52,489 bases of DNA from Hyphomicrobiales bacterium (GCA_027483795.1 JAIXTT010000096.1:1-52489); one strand, 5' to 3'; numbered from the stretch's first letter, positions 37,273 to 46,202 are shown. Notes: generated from the letters alone by a model not told the origin. A program made the numbers and translations.

Positions 37273-38493
37273 GTGCCCCTCCGCATCCTCAAGCGATCCG
37301 TCCTCGTGCTGGCCTTCGCGGCCTTCCTGATCCTGATCGTCTCGCGGGTGCTGTTCGTCTTCGCCGACGCGGCGGTGGTGAATGCCGACAAGCGGGAGTT
37401 CCTCGCCCCGGAGGCCGCGGTGGTGAGGGAGAGCTTCGTCGACCCCTTCGCCGACGTGAAGGGCGGCGCGCCGATCGTGCGGATCGAGACTCTGGTTCAG
37501 GACGCTTCGCCGCTGGTCGCGGCGGATCAGGCGGTGAGCGCGGCGCGCGACGCCGTCGACGCGCGGCGGGAACAGACGGCGGCGCTCCTTGCGGAAAGAG
37601 CACGGCTGGAGGGCCGGCTCGTCGCCCTGCTCGAAGCCGCGCGGGCGAGCGTGGCGGAACGGATCGCGGCGCGCGAGGCCGAGCTCGTCGGGCTCGCCGA
37701 AGAGCGCGAGCGGCGCGGTCGCGACCTCGACCGGACGCAGGATCTCGCGGGCCGTCGCGTGGTGTCGGAAGCCGCGCTCGACCAGACCGCGGTCGCCTCG
37801 CGCAAGTCCCGGCTCGATCATGAGGCGGCGGCGAACCGGTTGACGGCGCTGAGGATCCAGCAGCGGCTGATCGCGGCGGGCCTGATGGTCGAAGAGGGAA
37901 CGGGCGACGTCGCCTATACGGCGCAGCGGCTCGACGAGGTCGCGCTGAAGCTGATCGACGCCGAGCGCGAGGCGAGGCAGGCCGAGCTCGCGCTTGCGGG
38001 CGCGCTGACGCATCGCGAGGCGGAGCGGGCGTCCTTCGAGCGACGCCATGTGATCACCTTCCTCGCCGATCGGGACGCGCGCATCCTGCCGCCCGTCGCA
38101 CCCGTCGGCAGGACGATCCCCGCGGGCGGAACGGTGGCGGTCGCGGCGGATTGCGCGGGCCTCTTCATGGACGTCGTCGTCGCCGAAGAGGACGGCGCGC
38201 GCTTCGCTCTCGGACAGGCGGTGCGCTTCCGGCTCGTGGGCTCGGAAAAGGAATGGACGGGGACCGTCGCCGAGCTTTCGGCCAATGGCGGGTCCGCCGC
38301 GCTGCGCCCGACCTTCGTCGCCCCGCGCACGTCGCGGCGGACCTGGCTCCTCGCCCGCATCGCGCCCGAAGCCGCCTTCATGCGCGAAGCCGCGCTCGAG
38401 CGGGACTGCGCGATCGGCCGGACCGCGGTGCTGAAGACCCGCAGTTCGGGCCTCCTCGCGCCGTTCCGCGCGGCCTTCCGCGATGTCTTTTGA
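37273..38493 (+). CDS. HlyD-type membrane fusion protein of an exopolysaccharide operon
   Basis: 406 residues, GTG start. One N-terminal membrane helix (about 10-30) is followed by a short beta/lipoyl-like segment (about 42-75), a long coiled coil rich in Ala, Arg, Glu (about 80-260), and a C-terminal beta-barrel-like part (about 280-380). This is the HlyD/EmrA layout used to span the periplasm. Its last 11 bases overlap the glycosyltransferase start, so the two are translationally coupled. In Sinorhizobium, a similar protein (BgsB) sits before the mixed-linkage beta-glucan synthase BgsA. A short hairpin precedes the start (37243-37261). Confidence 0.85.
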   Translation: MPLRILKRSVLVLAFAAFLILIVSRVLFVFADAAVVNADKREFLAPEAAVVRESFVDPFADVKGGAPIVRIETLVQDASPLVAADQAVSAARDAVDARREQTAALLAERARLEGRLVALLEAARASVAERIAAREAELVGLAEERERRGRDLDRTQDLAGRRVVSEAALDQTAVASRKSRLDHEAAANRLTALRIQQRLIAAGLMVEEGTGDVAYTAQRLDEVALKLIDAEREARQAELALAGALTHREAERASFERRHVITFLADRDARILPPVAPVGRTIPAGGTVAVAADCAGLFMDVVVAEEDGARFALGQAVRFRLVGSEKEWTGTVAELSANGGSAALRPTFVAPRTSRRTWLLARIAPEAAFMREAALERDCAIGRTAVLKTRSSGLLAPFRAAFRDVF

Positions 38494-40414
38494 CCTCCTC
38501 GATCTGATCCCTTCGCTCGGCGCGCTCGCCCTCGCGCTCGCCGTCCCGCTGCTCGGCGACCGGACTTCCACGGCGCAGCGCAGCGCCTACGGCGTCGCGG
38601 TCGCGGCGGCGGCGTTCGCCCATCTGCATTGGCGGATCGGCGAAACGCTGATCCCCGAGGGACCGGGCGAGATCAGGCTCTGGCCCTTCGTGGTCTTCGC
38701 GGTCGAGCTCGCCGGACTGTTCACGGGTCTCGTCTTCATCATGATGATGGCGCGGGCGCCGCGCCGCGTCGGCCCGGAGACGCGGCCCTCGGCGGAGATC
38801 GGCACGCCGTGGGTCGACATCGTCATCCCCACCTATGACGAGCCCCGCGACGTCGTGGACAAGGCGATCATCGCCGCGCTCGCGCAGGACCATCCGAAGG
38901 TCCGGGTCCATGTTCTCGACGACGGGGATCGCGACTGGCTGCGGGACCTCTGCGCGGAACTCGGCGCGACGCATCACGTCCGATCCGATCGTCGCCACGC
39001 CAAGGCGGGCAATCTGAACGCCGCGCTGCCGAAGCTCCACGGCGAATTCGTCGCGATCATGGATGCGGATTTCGCGGCCGCGCGGAATTTCGTCTCGCGC
39101 ACGCTGCCGCTCTTCGCCGATCCGGAGGTCGGCATCGTCCAGACGCCGCAGGTCTTCTACAATTCGGACGTCGTCCAGCTCAATCTCGGACTGGCCCGGC
39201 ATTGGGTCGACGAGCAGCGTTTCTTCTTCGGCGAGATCATGCCCGCCCGCGCGCGGTGGGACGCCGCCTTTTCCTGCGGCTCCTGCAGCATGAACCGCCG
39301 TGCCGCGCTCGACGCCGTCGGCGGCTTCCCGACCGAGAGCATCACCGAGGACATGCTCACCAGCCTGCGCATGCGCCGCGCCGGATATCGGACCGTCTAT
39401 CTGAACGAGAATCTCGCGCTCGGGCTTTCGGCCGACGGCGCGCAGGGGCACTTCCTCCAGCGCGAACGTTGGGCGCGGGGCAACATCCAGATCCTCTTCC
39501 TGAAGGACGACCTGATCGGCAATCCGCGGCTCGGCCCGCTGCAGCGCCTGTTCTTCACGCCGCTGCATTGGCTGACCGCGCCGCTCGTGACGGTGACGGC
39601 CGTGCTCGTTCCCGTCCTGCATTTCCTGTTCGGCCTGTCGCCGCTCAACGGCGGTACGGTCGAGGGAACGCTCTCCCGCACGCTGCCCTTTCTGATCCTC
39701 CAGCAGGGCTACATGATCTGGATCTCGAACGGGACGCATCTGCCCGTCGTCTCCGCCGCGATCCGGATCTTCCAGTCCTTCAGGCTCCTGCCCGGCGTGA
39801 TCGCGAGCGTGATCCGGCCCTTCGGCGCGCCGTTCCGGGTGACGCCGAAAGGATCGGCGTCGACCGGGGCGGCCGACCTCCTGACGGCGGGGATCCTCGC
39901 CGGTCTTTGGACGGCGACGGCGATCGGCCTCGCCCTCGAAGCCGTTCCACGCGCCGACCGGTCCGATTTCTCGGCGGCGGCGGTCTTATGGGCGGTCCTT
40001 CTGCTTCCCGCGCTGACGGTCGCGCTCCTGATCGCGATCCCGCGCCGACATCTGCGCATGAGCGAGCGCTTCACCATCGATCTCGATCTGACGGCGGAGA
40101 CCTCCGCGGGGATCGGAACCGTTCGGGTCGAGGACATGTCCACGGGCGGGGCCGCGCTCCTCGTCCCGCCCGCCGCCCCGATCCGTCGTCGCGCGGGCGA
40201 GAGCGCCGCTCTGATCCTGCCGGACGGCACCCGGCTCGAAGGCCGGCTCATCCGCCGCGGGGATCGTCTCGCCCTGCATTGGGGCGAGCTTCCGCCCCTC
40301 GCCCATCGCCGGCTCGTCGAATTCCTGTTTTCGGGCCGGTTCTCGTCGGTTCCCCTGCAGGTCCGCGACGAAGCCGCGCTTTACGGCACGATCCTCCGGA
40401 CGCTCTGGAACTAG
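38483..40414 (+). CDS. Cellulose-synthase-like family 2 glycosyltransferase with C-terminal PilZ domain
   Basis: A 643-residue membrane processive beta-glycan synthase. Two helices lead in, then the GT2 domain (about 110-350) with TYDEPRD, MDADF (DxD), SITEDMLTSLRM (TED) and QRERWARG (QxxRW), the full BcsA-type catalytic set. Further membrane helices fill ~370-515. The C-terminus holds RxxxR (RRHLR, near 521) and DxSxxG (DMSTGG, near 551), the PilZ cyclic-di-GMP binding motifs. No bcsB, bcsZ or bcsC is present; its partner is the fusion protein gene just upstream. The product may be cellulose, curdlan or a mixed-linkage glucan; the sequence alone cannot decide. Confidence 0.93.
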   Translation: MSFDLLDLIPSLGALALALAVPLLGDRTSTAQRSAYGVAVAAAAFAHLHWRIGETLIPEGPGEIRLWPFVVFAVELAGLFTGLVFIMMMARAPRRVGPETRPSAEIGTPWVDIVIPTYDEPRDVVDKAIIAALAQDHPKVRVHVLDDGDRDWLRDLCAELGATHHVRSDRRHAKAGNLNAALPKLHGEFVAIMDADFAAARNFVSRTLPLFADPEVGIVQTPQVFYNSDVVQLNLGLARHWVDEQRFFFGEIMPARARWDAAFSCGSCSMNRRAALDAVGGFPTESITEDMLTSLRMRRAGYRTVYLNENLALGLSADGAQGHFLQRERWARGNIQILFLKDDLIGNPRLGPLQRLFFTPLHWLTAPLVTVTAVLVPVLHFLFGLSPLNGGTVEGTLSRTLPFLILQQGYMIWISNGTHLPVVSAAIRIFQSFRLLPGVIASVIRPFGAPFRVTPKGSASTGAADLLTAGILAGLWTATAIGLALEAVPRADRSDFSAAAVLWAVLLLPALTVALLIAIPRRHLRMSERFTIDLDLTAETSAGIGTVRVEDMSTGGAALLVPPAAPIRRRAGESAALILPDGTRLEGRLIRRGDRLALHWGELPPLAHRRLVEFLFSGRFSSVPLQVRDEAALYGTILRTLWN

Positions 40415-40563
40415 GCCGTTCATCGCCGGGACCGCGACGGGCGCGTCCGCTTCGTCGCGGCGTCTTGCCTTCGTCGTCGTTCCGCCGGAAGTTTGCGCGC
40501 AGGCCGCGCTCGACGTCGGGCGGCGCGGCTCGGAAACGATATCCCGACCAAGGAGAAACACCC

Positions 40564-41214
40564 ATGGCAGCCGTGACCATGTACGGGTTCTGGCGTTCGC
40601 TCGCCGCGCATCGCGTCCGCGTCGCGCTTCATCTGAAGGGGATCGATTTCGAAGAGATCCCGGTCGACATTCTTTCCGGAGCGCAGCATTCGGCGGACTA
40701 CGACAAGATCAACGCGGAACACGTGCTGCCGACGGTGATGCATGACGGGGTGACGCTGTTCCAGTCGATGGCGATCCTCGAATATCTCGACGAAACCTTC
40801 CCCGAGCCCGCCCTGATGCCGAAATCGGCGGCCGACCGGGCCTATGTGCGTTCGGTGGCGCTGGTGACGGTGGCCGACTCGCATCCGCTCGTGGTGCCGC
40901 GCGTGCGCAAGCATCTCGGTGCGACCTTCGGCGCGGACGAGGCCGCCATCAATGCCTGGGGACGGCATTGGAACACCGAAGGGCTCGCGACCTTCGAAAA
41001 GCTCTTCTCCCGCCGCCCGCCCGCGCCCTTCATCGCCGGCGCGCAGCCGACGATCGCCGACATCTGCTTCGGAAGCCATGTCGCGGGATCGGGCTTCTTC
41101 AAGTCTCCGCTGGAGCAGTTCCCGCTGTGCAAGGCGCTGGCCGACCGGCTCGCGGCGCATCCCGCCTTCGCGGCGGCCCATCCGCTGAAGCAGCCCGGCG
41201 CTCCCGCGATGTGA
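40564..41214 (+). CDS. Zeta-class-like glutathione S-transferase (maleylacetoacetate/maleylpyruvate isomerase-like)
   Basis: 216 residues. The N-terminal thioredoxin fold has YGFWRSLAAHRVRVALHLKG, close to the zeta-class signature (Ser-Ser-Cys-x-x-Arg-Val-Arg), though the Cys is replaced by Ala. LPTVMHDGVTLFQSMAILEYLDE binds glutathione. The all-helical C-terminal domain follows. Zeta GSTs isomerise maleylacetoacetate or maleylpyruvate in aromatic degradation; no other genes of those pathways are next to it, so the substrate is open. The ATG at 40564 follows AAGGAG. A hairpin lies just past the stop. Confidence 0.85.
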   Translation: MAAVTMYGFWRSLAAHRVRVALHLKGIDFEEIPVDILSGAQHSADYDKINAEHVLPTVMHDGVTLFQSMAILEYLDETFPEPALMPKSAADRAYVRSVALVTVADSHPLVVPRVRKHLGATFGADEAAINAWGRHWNTEGLATFEKLFSRRPPAPFIAGAQPTIADICFGSHVAGSGFFKSPLEQFPLCKALADRLAAHPAFAAAHPLKQPGAPAM

Positions 41215-41220
41215 CGACGA

Positions 41221-41260
41221 AGCCGATCGGAGCGTCTCGACAGGAACGCTCCGATCGGCT
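41221..41260 (+). terminator. Long perfect hairpin after the GST gene
   Basis: A perfect 15-bp inverted repeat (41221-41235 with 41246-41260) and a 10-base loop start 6 bases after the GST stop and are followed by TATCTTCGTT. It is most likely a terminator, separating the GST from the HisD-like operon whose operator begins 9 bases further on. Confidence 0.7.
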
Positions 41261-41268
41261 TATCTTCG

Positions 41269-41284
41269 TTGCACTCGTGTGCAA
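41269..41284. promoter_or_regulatory. LacI-type operator TTGCACTCGTGTGCAA
   Basis: A 16-base near-perfect palindrome centred on CG. The half-sites TTGCAC and GTGCAA match exactly, with one mismatch in the inner bases. Even length with a central CpG is the hallmark of LacI-family operators. It lies 36 bases before the HisD-like gene, whose operon ends with a LacI regulator, so autoregulation is the simplest reading (inference). Confidence 0.6.
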
Positions 41285-41319
41285 GCGTGCATGACGAACC
41301 CAGAATGCAGGAGGAGCGC

Positions 41320-42627
41320 ATGGCGCGCCGGTTGAAGACGGGCAAGGACGCCGAGGCCCGGAAGGATGCGGACGACAAGGTCCGCGCCGTCGTCGAAGGG
41401 ATCCTCGCCGACGTCGAGAAGCGCGGCGATGCGGCCGTGCGCGATCTCTCGCAGAAGTTCGACAATTATGCGCCGAAGGAGTTCTTCCTCTCCAAGAAGG
41501 ACATCGACGCGGCGATGAGCAAGCTGCGCCCGCGCGACATCGACGACATCGCCTTCGCGCAGACGCAGATCGGAAATTTCGCGCGCAAGCAGAAGGAATG
41601 CCTGCGTGATCTCGAGGTCGAGACGCTTCCCGGCGTGATCCTCGGCCACAAGAACATCCCGGTGAACGCGGTCGGCTGCTACGTGCCCGGCGGGCGTTAT
41701 CCGATGATCGCCTCCGCTCACATGAGCGTCGTGACCGCGAAGGTCGCGGGCGTGAAGCGCATCATCTCCTCGGCCCCGCCCCATCACGGCGCGCCGCATC
41801 CGGCGATCGTGGCGGCCATGCATATGGGCGGCGCGGACGAGATCCTCGTGCTCGGCGGCGTGCAGGCGGTCGCGGCCATGGCGATCGGCACCGAGACGGT
41901 GAAGCCCGTCGACATGCTGGTCGGCCCGGGCAACGCCTATGTCGCGGAAGCCAAGCGCCAGCTCTACGGCCGCGTCGGCATCGACCTCTTCGCGGGTCCG
42001 ACGGAAACCCTCGTGATCGCCGACGAGACGGTCGACGGCGAGATCTGCGCGACCGACCTGCTCGGACAGGCCGAGCACGGCCCCAATTCTCCGGCCGTGC
42101 TGATCACCAATTCCGAGAAGCTGGCGCGCGAGACGATGGCGGAGATCGAGCGCCTGCTGAAGCTCCTGCCGACGGGCGAAGTCGCGCGTCAGGCCTGGGA
42201 GGACTACGGCGAGGTGATCGTCTGCGACTCCCATGAGGAGATGCTGAAGGAAGCCGACTTCCTCTGCTCCGAGCATGTGCAGGTGATGACGGACCGGGAC
42301 GACTGGTTCCTGCAGAACCTGACCAATTACGGCGGCCTGTTCCTCGGCCCGCGCACCAACGTCTCCTTCGGCGACAAGGTGATCGGCACGAACCACACGC
42401 TGCCGACGAAGAAGGCCGGCCGCTACACGGGCGGTCTCTGGGTCGGCAAGTTCATGAAGACCTGCACCTATCAGAAGGTCCTCACGGACGAGGCGTCCGC
42501 CATGATCGGCGAATATTGCTCGCGCCTTTGCATGCTCGAGGGCTTCGTCGGCCATGCCGAACAGGCGAATGTCCGCGTGCGGCGCTACGGCGGCCGCAAC
42601 GTGCCTTACGGCGAGGCCGCGGAATGA
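41320..42627 (+). CDS. Histidinol-dehydrogenase-family enzyme (HpsN-like, probably not histidine synthesis)
   Basis: 435 residues, zinc-dependent NAD dehydrogenase fold. [36 protein letters not shown] and [13 protein letters not shown] are HisD-family blocks, and Gln/His in [10 protein letters not shown] plus His in [10 protein letters not shown] fit the metal site. The N-terminal ([18 protein letters not shown]) and C-terminal ([18 protein letters not shown]) regions resemble the HpsN sulfopropanediol dehydrogenase group more than biosynthetic HisD. The neighbours are an SDR and a LacI regulator, not his genes. The start at 41320 follows AGGAGG. A role in oxidising a diol or amino alcohol is inference. 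Confidence 0.85.
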   Translation: MARRLKTGKDAEARKDADDKVRAVVEGILADVEKRGDAAVRDLSQKFDNYAPKEFFLSKKDIDAAMSKLRPRDIDDIAFAQTQIGNFARKQKECLRDLEVETLPGVILGHKNIPVNAVGCYVPGGRYPMIASAHMSVVTAKVAGVKRIISSAPPHHGAPHPAIVAAMHMGGADEILVLGGVQAVAAMAIGTETVKPVDMLVGPGNAYVAEAKRQLYGRVGIDLFAGPTETLVIADETVDGEICATDLLGQAEHGPNSPAVLITNSEKLARETMAEIERLLKLLPTGEVARQAWEDYGEVIVCDSHEEMLKEADFLCSEHVQVMTDRDDWFLQNLTNYGGLFLGPRTNVSFGDKVIGTNHTLPTKKAGRYTGGLWVGKFMKTCTYQKVLTDEASAMIGEYCSRLCMLEGFVGHAEQANVRVRRYGGRNVPYGEAAE

Positions 42628-43388
42628 AGCTGCCGAAAACCCCCTCCTTCCGCCTCGACGGGCGGAAGGCGCTGATCACGGGCGCGGGGCGGGGCATCGG
42701 CCTCGCCGCCGCGACGGCTCTGGCCGAGGCGGGCGCGCATGTCGTGCTCGCCGCCCGCACCGTGAGCGAGATCGAGGAGGCCGCCGCGGCGCTGCGCGCC
42801 GCGGGTCGGTCCGCCTCCGCGCTGAAATTCGATGCGCTCGACGTCGAGGGCATCGATGCCGTGCTCGACGCGGCGGGGCCCTTCGACATCCTCGTCAACA
42901 ATGCGGGGACGAACCGGCCCAAGGCGATGACGGACATCACGATCGAGGATTTCGATGCGGTGATGGACCTCAACGTGCGCGCCGCCTATTTCGTGGCCCG
43001 CGCCGTGGTGCGGGGCATGGTGCAGGCGGGCATCAAGGGCTCGATCATCAACATCTCCTCGCAGATGGGCCATGTCGGCGGGCCGCGCCGCACGGTCTAT
43101 TGCGCGTCGAAACACGCGATCGAGGGCCTGACCAAGGCCATGGGCGTGGAATTCGGTCCGCAGGGCATCCGCGTGAACACGGTCTGCCCGACCTTCATCG
43201 TGACCGAGATGACCCGGCCCTTCTTCGAGGACGAGACGTTCCGCAATTCCGTGCTCGCCAAGATCAAGCTCGGGCGACTGGGCGAGATCGAGGACGTGAT
43301 GGGGCCGGTGCTGTTCCTCGCCTCCGACGCCTCGGGCCTCGTGACGGGTTCGGCGATCATGGTGGACGGCGGCTGGACGGCCGACTGA
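42624..43388 (+). CDS. Short-chain dehydrogenase/reductase (SDR)
   Basis: A 254-residue classical SDR. The dinucleotide motif is GAGRGIG near residue 20, then NNAGT, the catalytic Ser in INISSQMG, and YCASKHA (Tyr-x-x-x-Lys). It ends ITGS-like [14 protein letters not shown]. The ATG overlaps the HisD-like stop (ATGA), so the two enzymes are made together. That suggests consecutive oxidation or epimerisation of one alcohol substrate. LacI follows 4 bases later. Confidence 0.93.
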   Translation: MKLPKTPSFRLDGRKALITGAGRGIGLAAATALAEAGAHVVLAARTVSEIEEAAAALRAAGRSASALKFDALDVEGIDAVLDAAGPFDILVNNAGTNRPKAMTDITIEDFDAVMDLNVRAAYFVARAVVRGMVQAGIKGSIINISSQMGHVGGPRRTVYCASKHAIEGLTKAMGVEFGPQGIRVNTVCPTFIVTEMTRPFFEDETFRNSVLAKIKLGRLGEIEDVMGPVLFLASDASGLVTGSAIMVDGGWTAD

Positions 43389-43392
43389 CGCC

Positions 43393-44439
43393 ATGGCCGG
43401 GCGCGTCACCTCGGTGGACGTGGCGGCACGGGCGGGCGTGTCGCGCTCGGCCGTGTCGCGCTGCTTCACGCCGGGGGCGAGCATCGCGCCCGAGACGCGC
43501 CGGAAGGTGACGGAGGCGGCGAAGGCGCTGGGCTATCGGCCCAACGCCATCGCCCGCTCGCTGATCGCCGGGCGCTCGCGGATGATCGCGGTCGTCGTCG
43601 GCTACATGCAGAACCAGTTCTATCCGGACCTGCTCGACAGGCTCGCGCGGGAGCTGCAGGCGAGGGGCTATCATCTGCTGCTCTTCGCCGCCTCGCCCGA
43701 GGGGGATTCGGACGCGCTCTTCCCGCAGATCCTCGCCTATCAGGCGGACGGGATCATCCTCGCCTCCGCCACGCTCTCCTCGGCGCTCGCCGACGAATGC
43801 AATGCCGCGGGCATTCCGGTGGTGCTGATCAACCGCACGACGGACGGAACGGGCGTGTCGAGCGTGACGGCGGACAACGTCAACGGCGCGCGGGCGGTCG
43901 CGGATTTCCTGCTCGCGGGCGGGCATCGCCGCTTCGCCTATGTGGCCGGAACCGCGGCCTCCTCGACCAATCAGGACCGCGAGGCGGCGTTCCGGGGCAG
44001 GCTCGCGGAAGCGGGGATCGGCGAGGTGCTGCGCGAGGACGGCGGCTATTCGCAGGAAGGCGCGGCGGAGGCCGCGCGGCGGCTCCTGACGCGCAGGGAC
44101 CGGCCCGACGCGGTGTTCTGCGCCAACGACCATATGGCCATCGCCTTCATGGACGCCGCGCGCCACGCGCTGGGTCTGCGCATCCCTCAGGACGTTTCGG
44201 TCGTGGGTTATGACGACGTCGGCCCGGCGCGCTGGCCGAGCTATGCGCTGACCAGCGTGGAACAGCCCGTCGAGGCCATGGTCGACATCGCCGCTTCGGC
44301 GCTGCTCGACCGGATCGAGGGCCGGGAGACCGCCGCGCGCATCGCGCGGGTGCCGGGCGCGCTGGTCGTGCGGTCGAGCGCGAGACGGCCCGCGGCGGGG
44401 ATCATGACGATCGACGGGCGCGACGTTTGGACGCCTTAG
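43393..44439 (+). CDS. LacI family transcriptional regulator
   Basis: 348 residues. The N-terminal helix-turn-helix is TSVDVAARAGVSRSAVSRCF (about 6-25), followed by the hinge GYRPNAIARSLIAGRS. The periplasmic-binding-protein-like ligand domain runs from ~60 to 330 (FCANDHMAIAFMDAARH, DVSVVGYDDVG). It is the third gene of the HisD-like operon and likely binds the palindrome at 41269-41284. The inducer is unknown. The 3' end lies 13 bases from the convergent GST gene. Confidence 0.94.
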   Translation: MAGRVTSVDVAARAGVSRSAVSRCFTPGASIAPETRRKVTEAAKALGYRPNAIARSLIAGRSRMIAVVVGYMQNQFYPDLLDRLARELQARGYHLLLFAASPEGDSDALFPQILAYQADGIILASATLSSALADECNAAGIPVVLINRTTDGTGVSSVTADNVNGARAVADFLLAGGHRRFAYVAGTAASSTNQDREAAFRGRLAEAGIGEVLREDGGYSQEGAAEAARRLLTRRDRPDAVFCANDHMAIAFMDAARHALGLRIPQDVSVVGYDDVGPARWPSYALTSVEQPVEAMVDIAASALLDRIEGRETAARIARVPGALVVRSSARRPAAGIMTIDGRDVWTP

Positions 44440-44452
44440 GTCGGCGGAGCGC

Positions 44453-45088
44453 TCAATCCTTGCCGCGGAGGGCTTCGTAGCTCGTCATCACGGCGCGGCG
44501 ATAGGCGGGGCGGGCGGAGAGCCGCTCGTACCAGGCCGCGAGATTCGGCAGTTCGGGCCGGTCGATCTCCAGCGTGAACCAGCGCCAGAGCAGGGTGCCC
44601 GCGGGGACGTCGCCCATCGAGAACCTGCCGCCGGCGAGCCATTCGGCGTCGGCGAGGCGCGCGTCGAGGACGGCGAGGGCCTTGCCGGCCGCCAGCGTGA
44701 ATTCCTTGGCCTTTTCGGCGCTGCGCTGGGAGGGCGGCTTGCGATGGACCTCCCAGAACAGGGCGCTCATGGGGCCGGCCAGCGTGGTCTGCTGCCAGTC
44801 CATCCATTGATCCGCGACGGCGGCCGTCTTGGGATCGTCCGGCCGGAGCAGGCCCCGGCCGTAGACGTCCGCGACGTAGCGGACGATCGCGTTCGACTCC
44901 CAAAGCACCATCGTCCCGTCCTGCAGGGTCGGGACGAGGCGGTTCGGGTTCATCCGCCGATATTCGGGCGTGTCGGTGCCGCCATAGGCGCCGCCGACGT
45001 CGAAACGTTCATAGGGAAGCCCCAGCTCCTCGAGGACCCAGAGCACCTTCTGGACGTTGGACGACGTCGTGCGGCCCCACAGCTTCAT
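44453..45088 (-). CDS. Glutathione S-transferase family protein
   Basis: 211 residues. The N-terminal thioredoxin fold has KLWGRTTSSNVQKVLWVLEE with Ser-Ser-Asn as probable glutathione-activating residues, and NRLVPTLQDGTMVLWESNAI (cis-Pro and Glu-Ser for glutathione). The helical C-terminal domain follows (about 85-211, including WLAGGRFSMGDVPAGTLLWRW). It is encoded 10 bases after the cyclase gene, so the two share the divergent promoter near 46108-46137. The frame opens at 45163; the ATG at 45088 gives the family N-terminus. Confidence 0.92.
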   Translation of the reverse strand: MKLWGRTTSSNVQKVLWVLEELGLPYERFDVGGAYGGTDTPEYRRMNPNRLVPTLQDGTMVLWESNAIVRYVADVYGRGLLRPDDPKTAAVADQWMDWQQTTLAGPMSALFWEVHRKPPSQRSAEKAKEFTLAAGKALAVLDARLADAEWLAGGRFSMGDVPAGTLLWRWFTLEIDRPELPNLAAWYERLSARPAYRRAVMTSYEALRGKD

Positions 45089-45098
45089 CGGCGTTCCC

Positions 45099-46058
45099 TT
45101 ATTTGATCGCCTGCGGGTTGATCGGCGAACCGGCGCCGCCCGGCAGGTGGAGCGGAGGCGCATTGAAGAAGAATTCGTACACCTTGTCCTTGGCGCAGTC
45201 TTCCGCGAGTTCCTTCATGTAGAAGATCTCGCCCATGGCGATGCCCATGGCCGGAATGACGACCCAATGCCAAGGCTGCTTGGCGTCCTGCGTCTCGTTC
45301 GGACGGACTTCGCAGCCCCAGGTATCCATGCAGATGCCGGCGACGTTCTTCTCGTGCAGCCAGTAGCAGGTCTCGAAGGCCACGCCCGGGGCGTCGCCGC
45401 CCGCATAGCCCGTCCAGTCGCCCTTCGCGAGGCAGCGCTCCTGGTGGCCCGTACGCACGAGGACGAAGTCGCCCTTCTTGATCGTGACGCCCTGCGCGGC
45501 GGCGCAGCCGTCGAGATCGGCGTTGGAGACCGCATAACCGTCGGGGAGCGAATCCATGCCCTTCCAGCGGGCGACGTCGAGCAGGACGCCGCGGCCGACC
45601 ATCTTGTCGCGATAGTTCTCGATGCCGAGCTTCTTCGCGCCGCGGGCGTCGACGAGCGTGGCGTCGAAGCCGTTGTACATCTTGTCGTCGAGGAAGATGT
45701 GGCAGAGCGCGTCCCACTGGGTGGACGCCTGACACGGCATGTTGATCGCGTCGTCCGCATAGCGGAGATAGGGGGCCGGATCGTCCTGATTGCCCGCGGC
45801 GGCGTCGGTGCCGGTGGCGAGCATCGTGTGGATCGGGTTCCAACGGCCGCCGAACAGGCCGGACTGGATCGGCTCCTTCAGCGACAGGCCGAGCGCGAAG
45901 ACCTTGCCCTTCTTGATGAGCTTGCCCGCGTCGATGATGTCCTGCGGCGTGATGTGGTTGAGCGTGCCGAGCTGGTCGTCGGCGCCCCAACGGCCCCAGT
46001 TGGACAGCTTCTTCGCGGCCTCGTAGATGGCTTCGCGGTTCACGGGCTTCCTGCTCAT
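45099..46058 (-). CDS. Cyclase-family (kynurenine-formamidase-like) hydrolase
   Basis: 319 residues. Members of this metal-dependent family hydrolyse amides, lactones or cyclic compounds. NWGRWGADDQLGTLNHITPQ near the N-terminus is typical of the larger cyclase subgroup. The core metal motif reads STQWDALCH, where KynB-type enzymes have Gly-Thr-His-x-Asp-x-x-x-His, so one His is Gln. The C-terminus binds the second metal side (DTWGCEVRP). The frame opens at 46109; the ATG at 46058 has AAGGGACGAG upstream. Its promoter overlaps the palindrome at 46098-46121, so it is probably repressed together with the flavin reductase genes. Confidence 0.87.
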   Translation of the reverse strand: MSRKPVNREAIYEAAKKLSNWGRWGADDQLGTLNHITPQDIIDAGKLIKKGKVFALGLSLKEPIQSGLFGGRWNPIHTMLATGTDAAAGNQDDPAPYLRYADDAINMPCQASTQWDALCHIFLDDKMYNGFDATLVDARGAKKLGIENYRDKMVGRGVLLDVARWKGMDSLPDGYAVSNADLDGCAAAQGVTIKKGDFVLVRTGHQERCLAKGDWTGYAGGDAPGVAFETCYWLHEKNVAGICMDTWGCEVRPNETQDAKQPWHWVVIPAMGIAMGEIFYMKELAEDCAKDKVYEFFFNAPPLHLPGGAGSPINPQAIK

Positions 46059-46097
46059 CTCGTCCCTTCTCCTCCGTGTCGCCCGCTTCGGCGCGAG

Positions 46098-46137
46098 CTT
46101 ATTTATCATATGAAAAATAAGACGCCTTCGATGTCAA
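46098..46137 (-). promoter_or_regulatory. Promoter of the cyclase-GST unit overlapped by an operator palindrome
   Basis: On the minus strand, -35 TTGACA (46132-46137), an 18-base spacer and -10 TCATAT (46108-46113). A 24-base AT-rich palindrome (46098-46121, two mismatched pairs) lies across the -10. Its centre reads TTATCATATGAAAA (46103-46116), i.e. TTATC-N4-GAAAA, one degenerate half of the motif shared with 46189-46202 and 51686-51699. Confidence 0.6.
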
Positions 46138-46161
46138 TCGTGCGGACCGCCCGAGACGGTC

Positions 46162-46202
46162 TTGCCGGCGGCTTCTTCCGCGATTAATTTATCACGCGAT
46201 AA
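46162..46202 (+). promoter_or_regulatory. Promoter of the flavin reductase-TetR unit with operator TTATCACGCGATAA
   Basis: TTGCCG (46162-46167), a 17-base spacer and TAATTT (46185-46190) form a plausible promoter. The operator TTATC-ACGC-GATAA (46189-46202) covers its -10/start region, so a bound repressor would block transcription. It is in the divergent region with the cyclase promoter. Confidence 0.6.
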
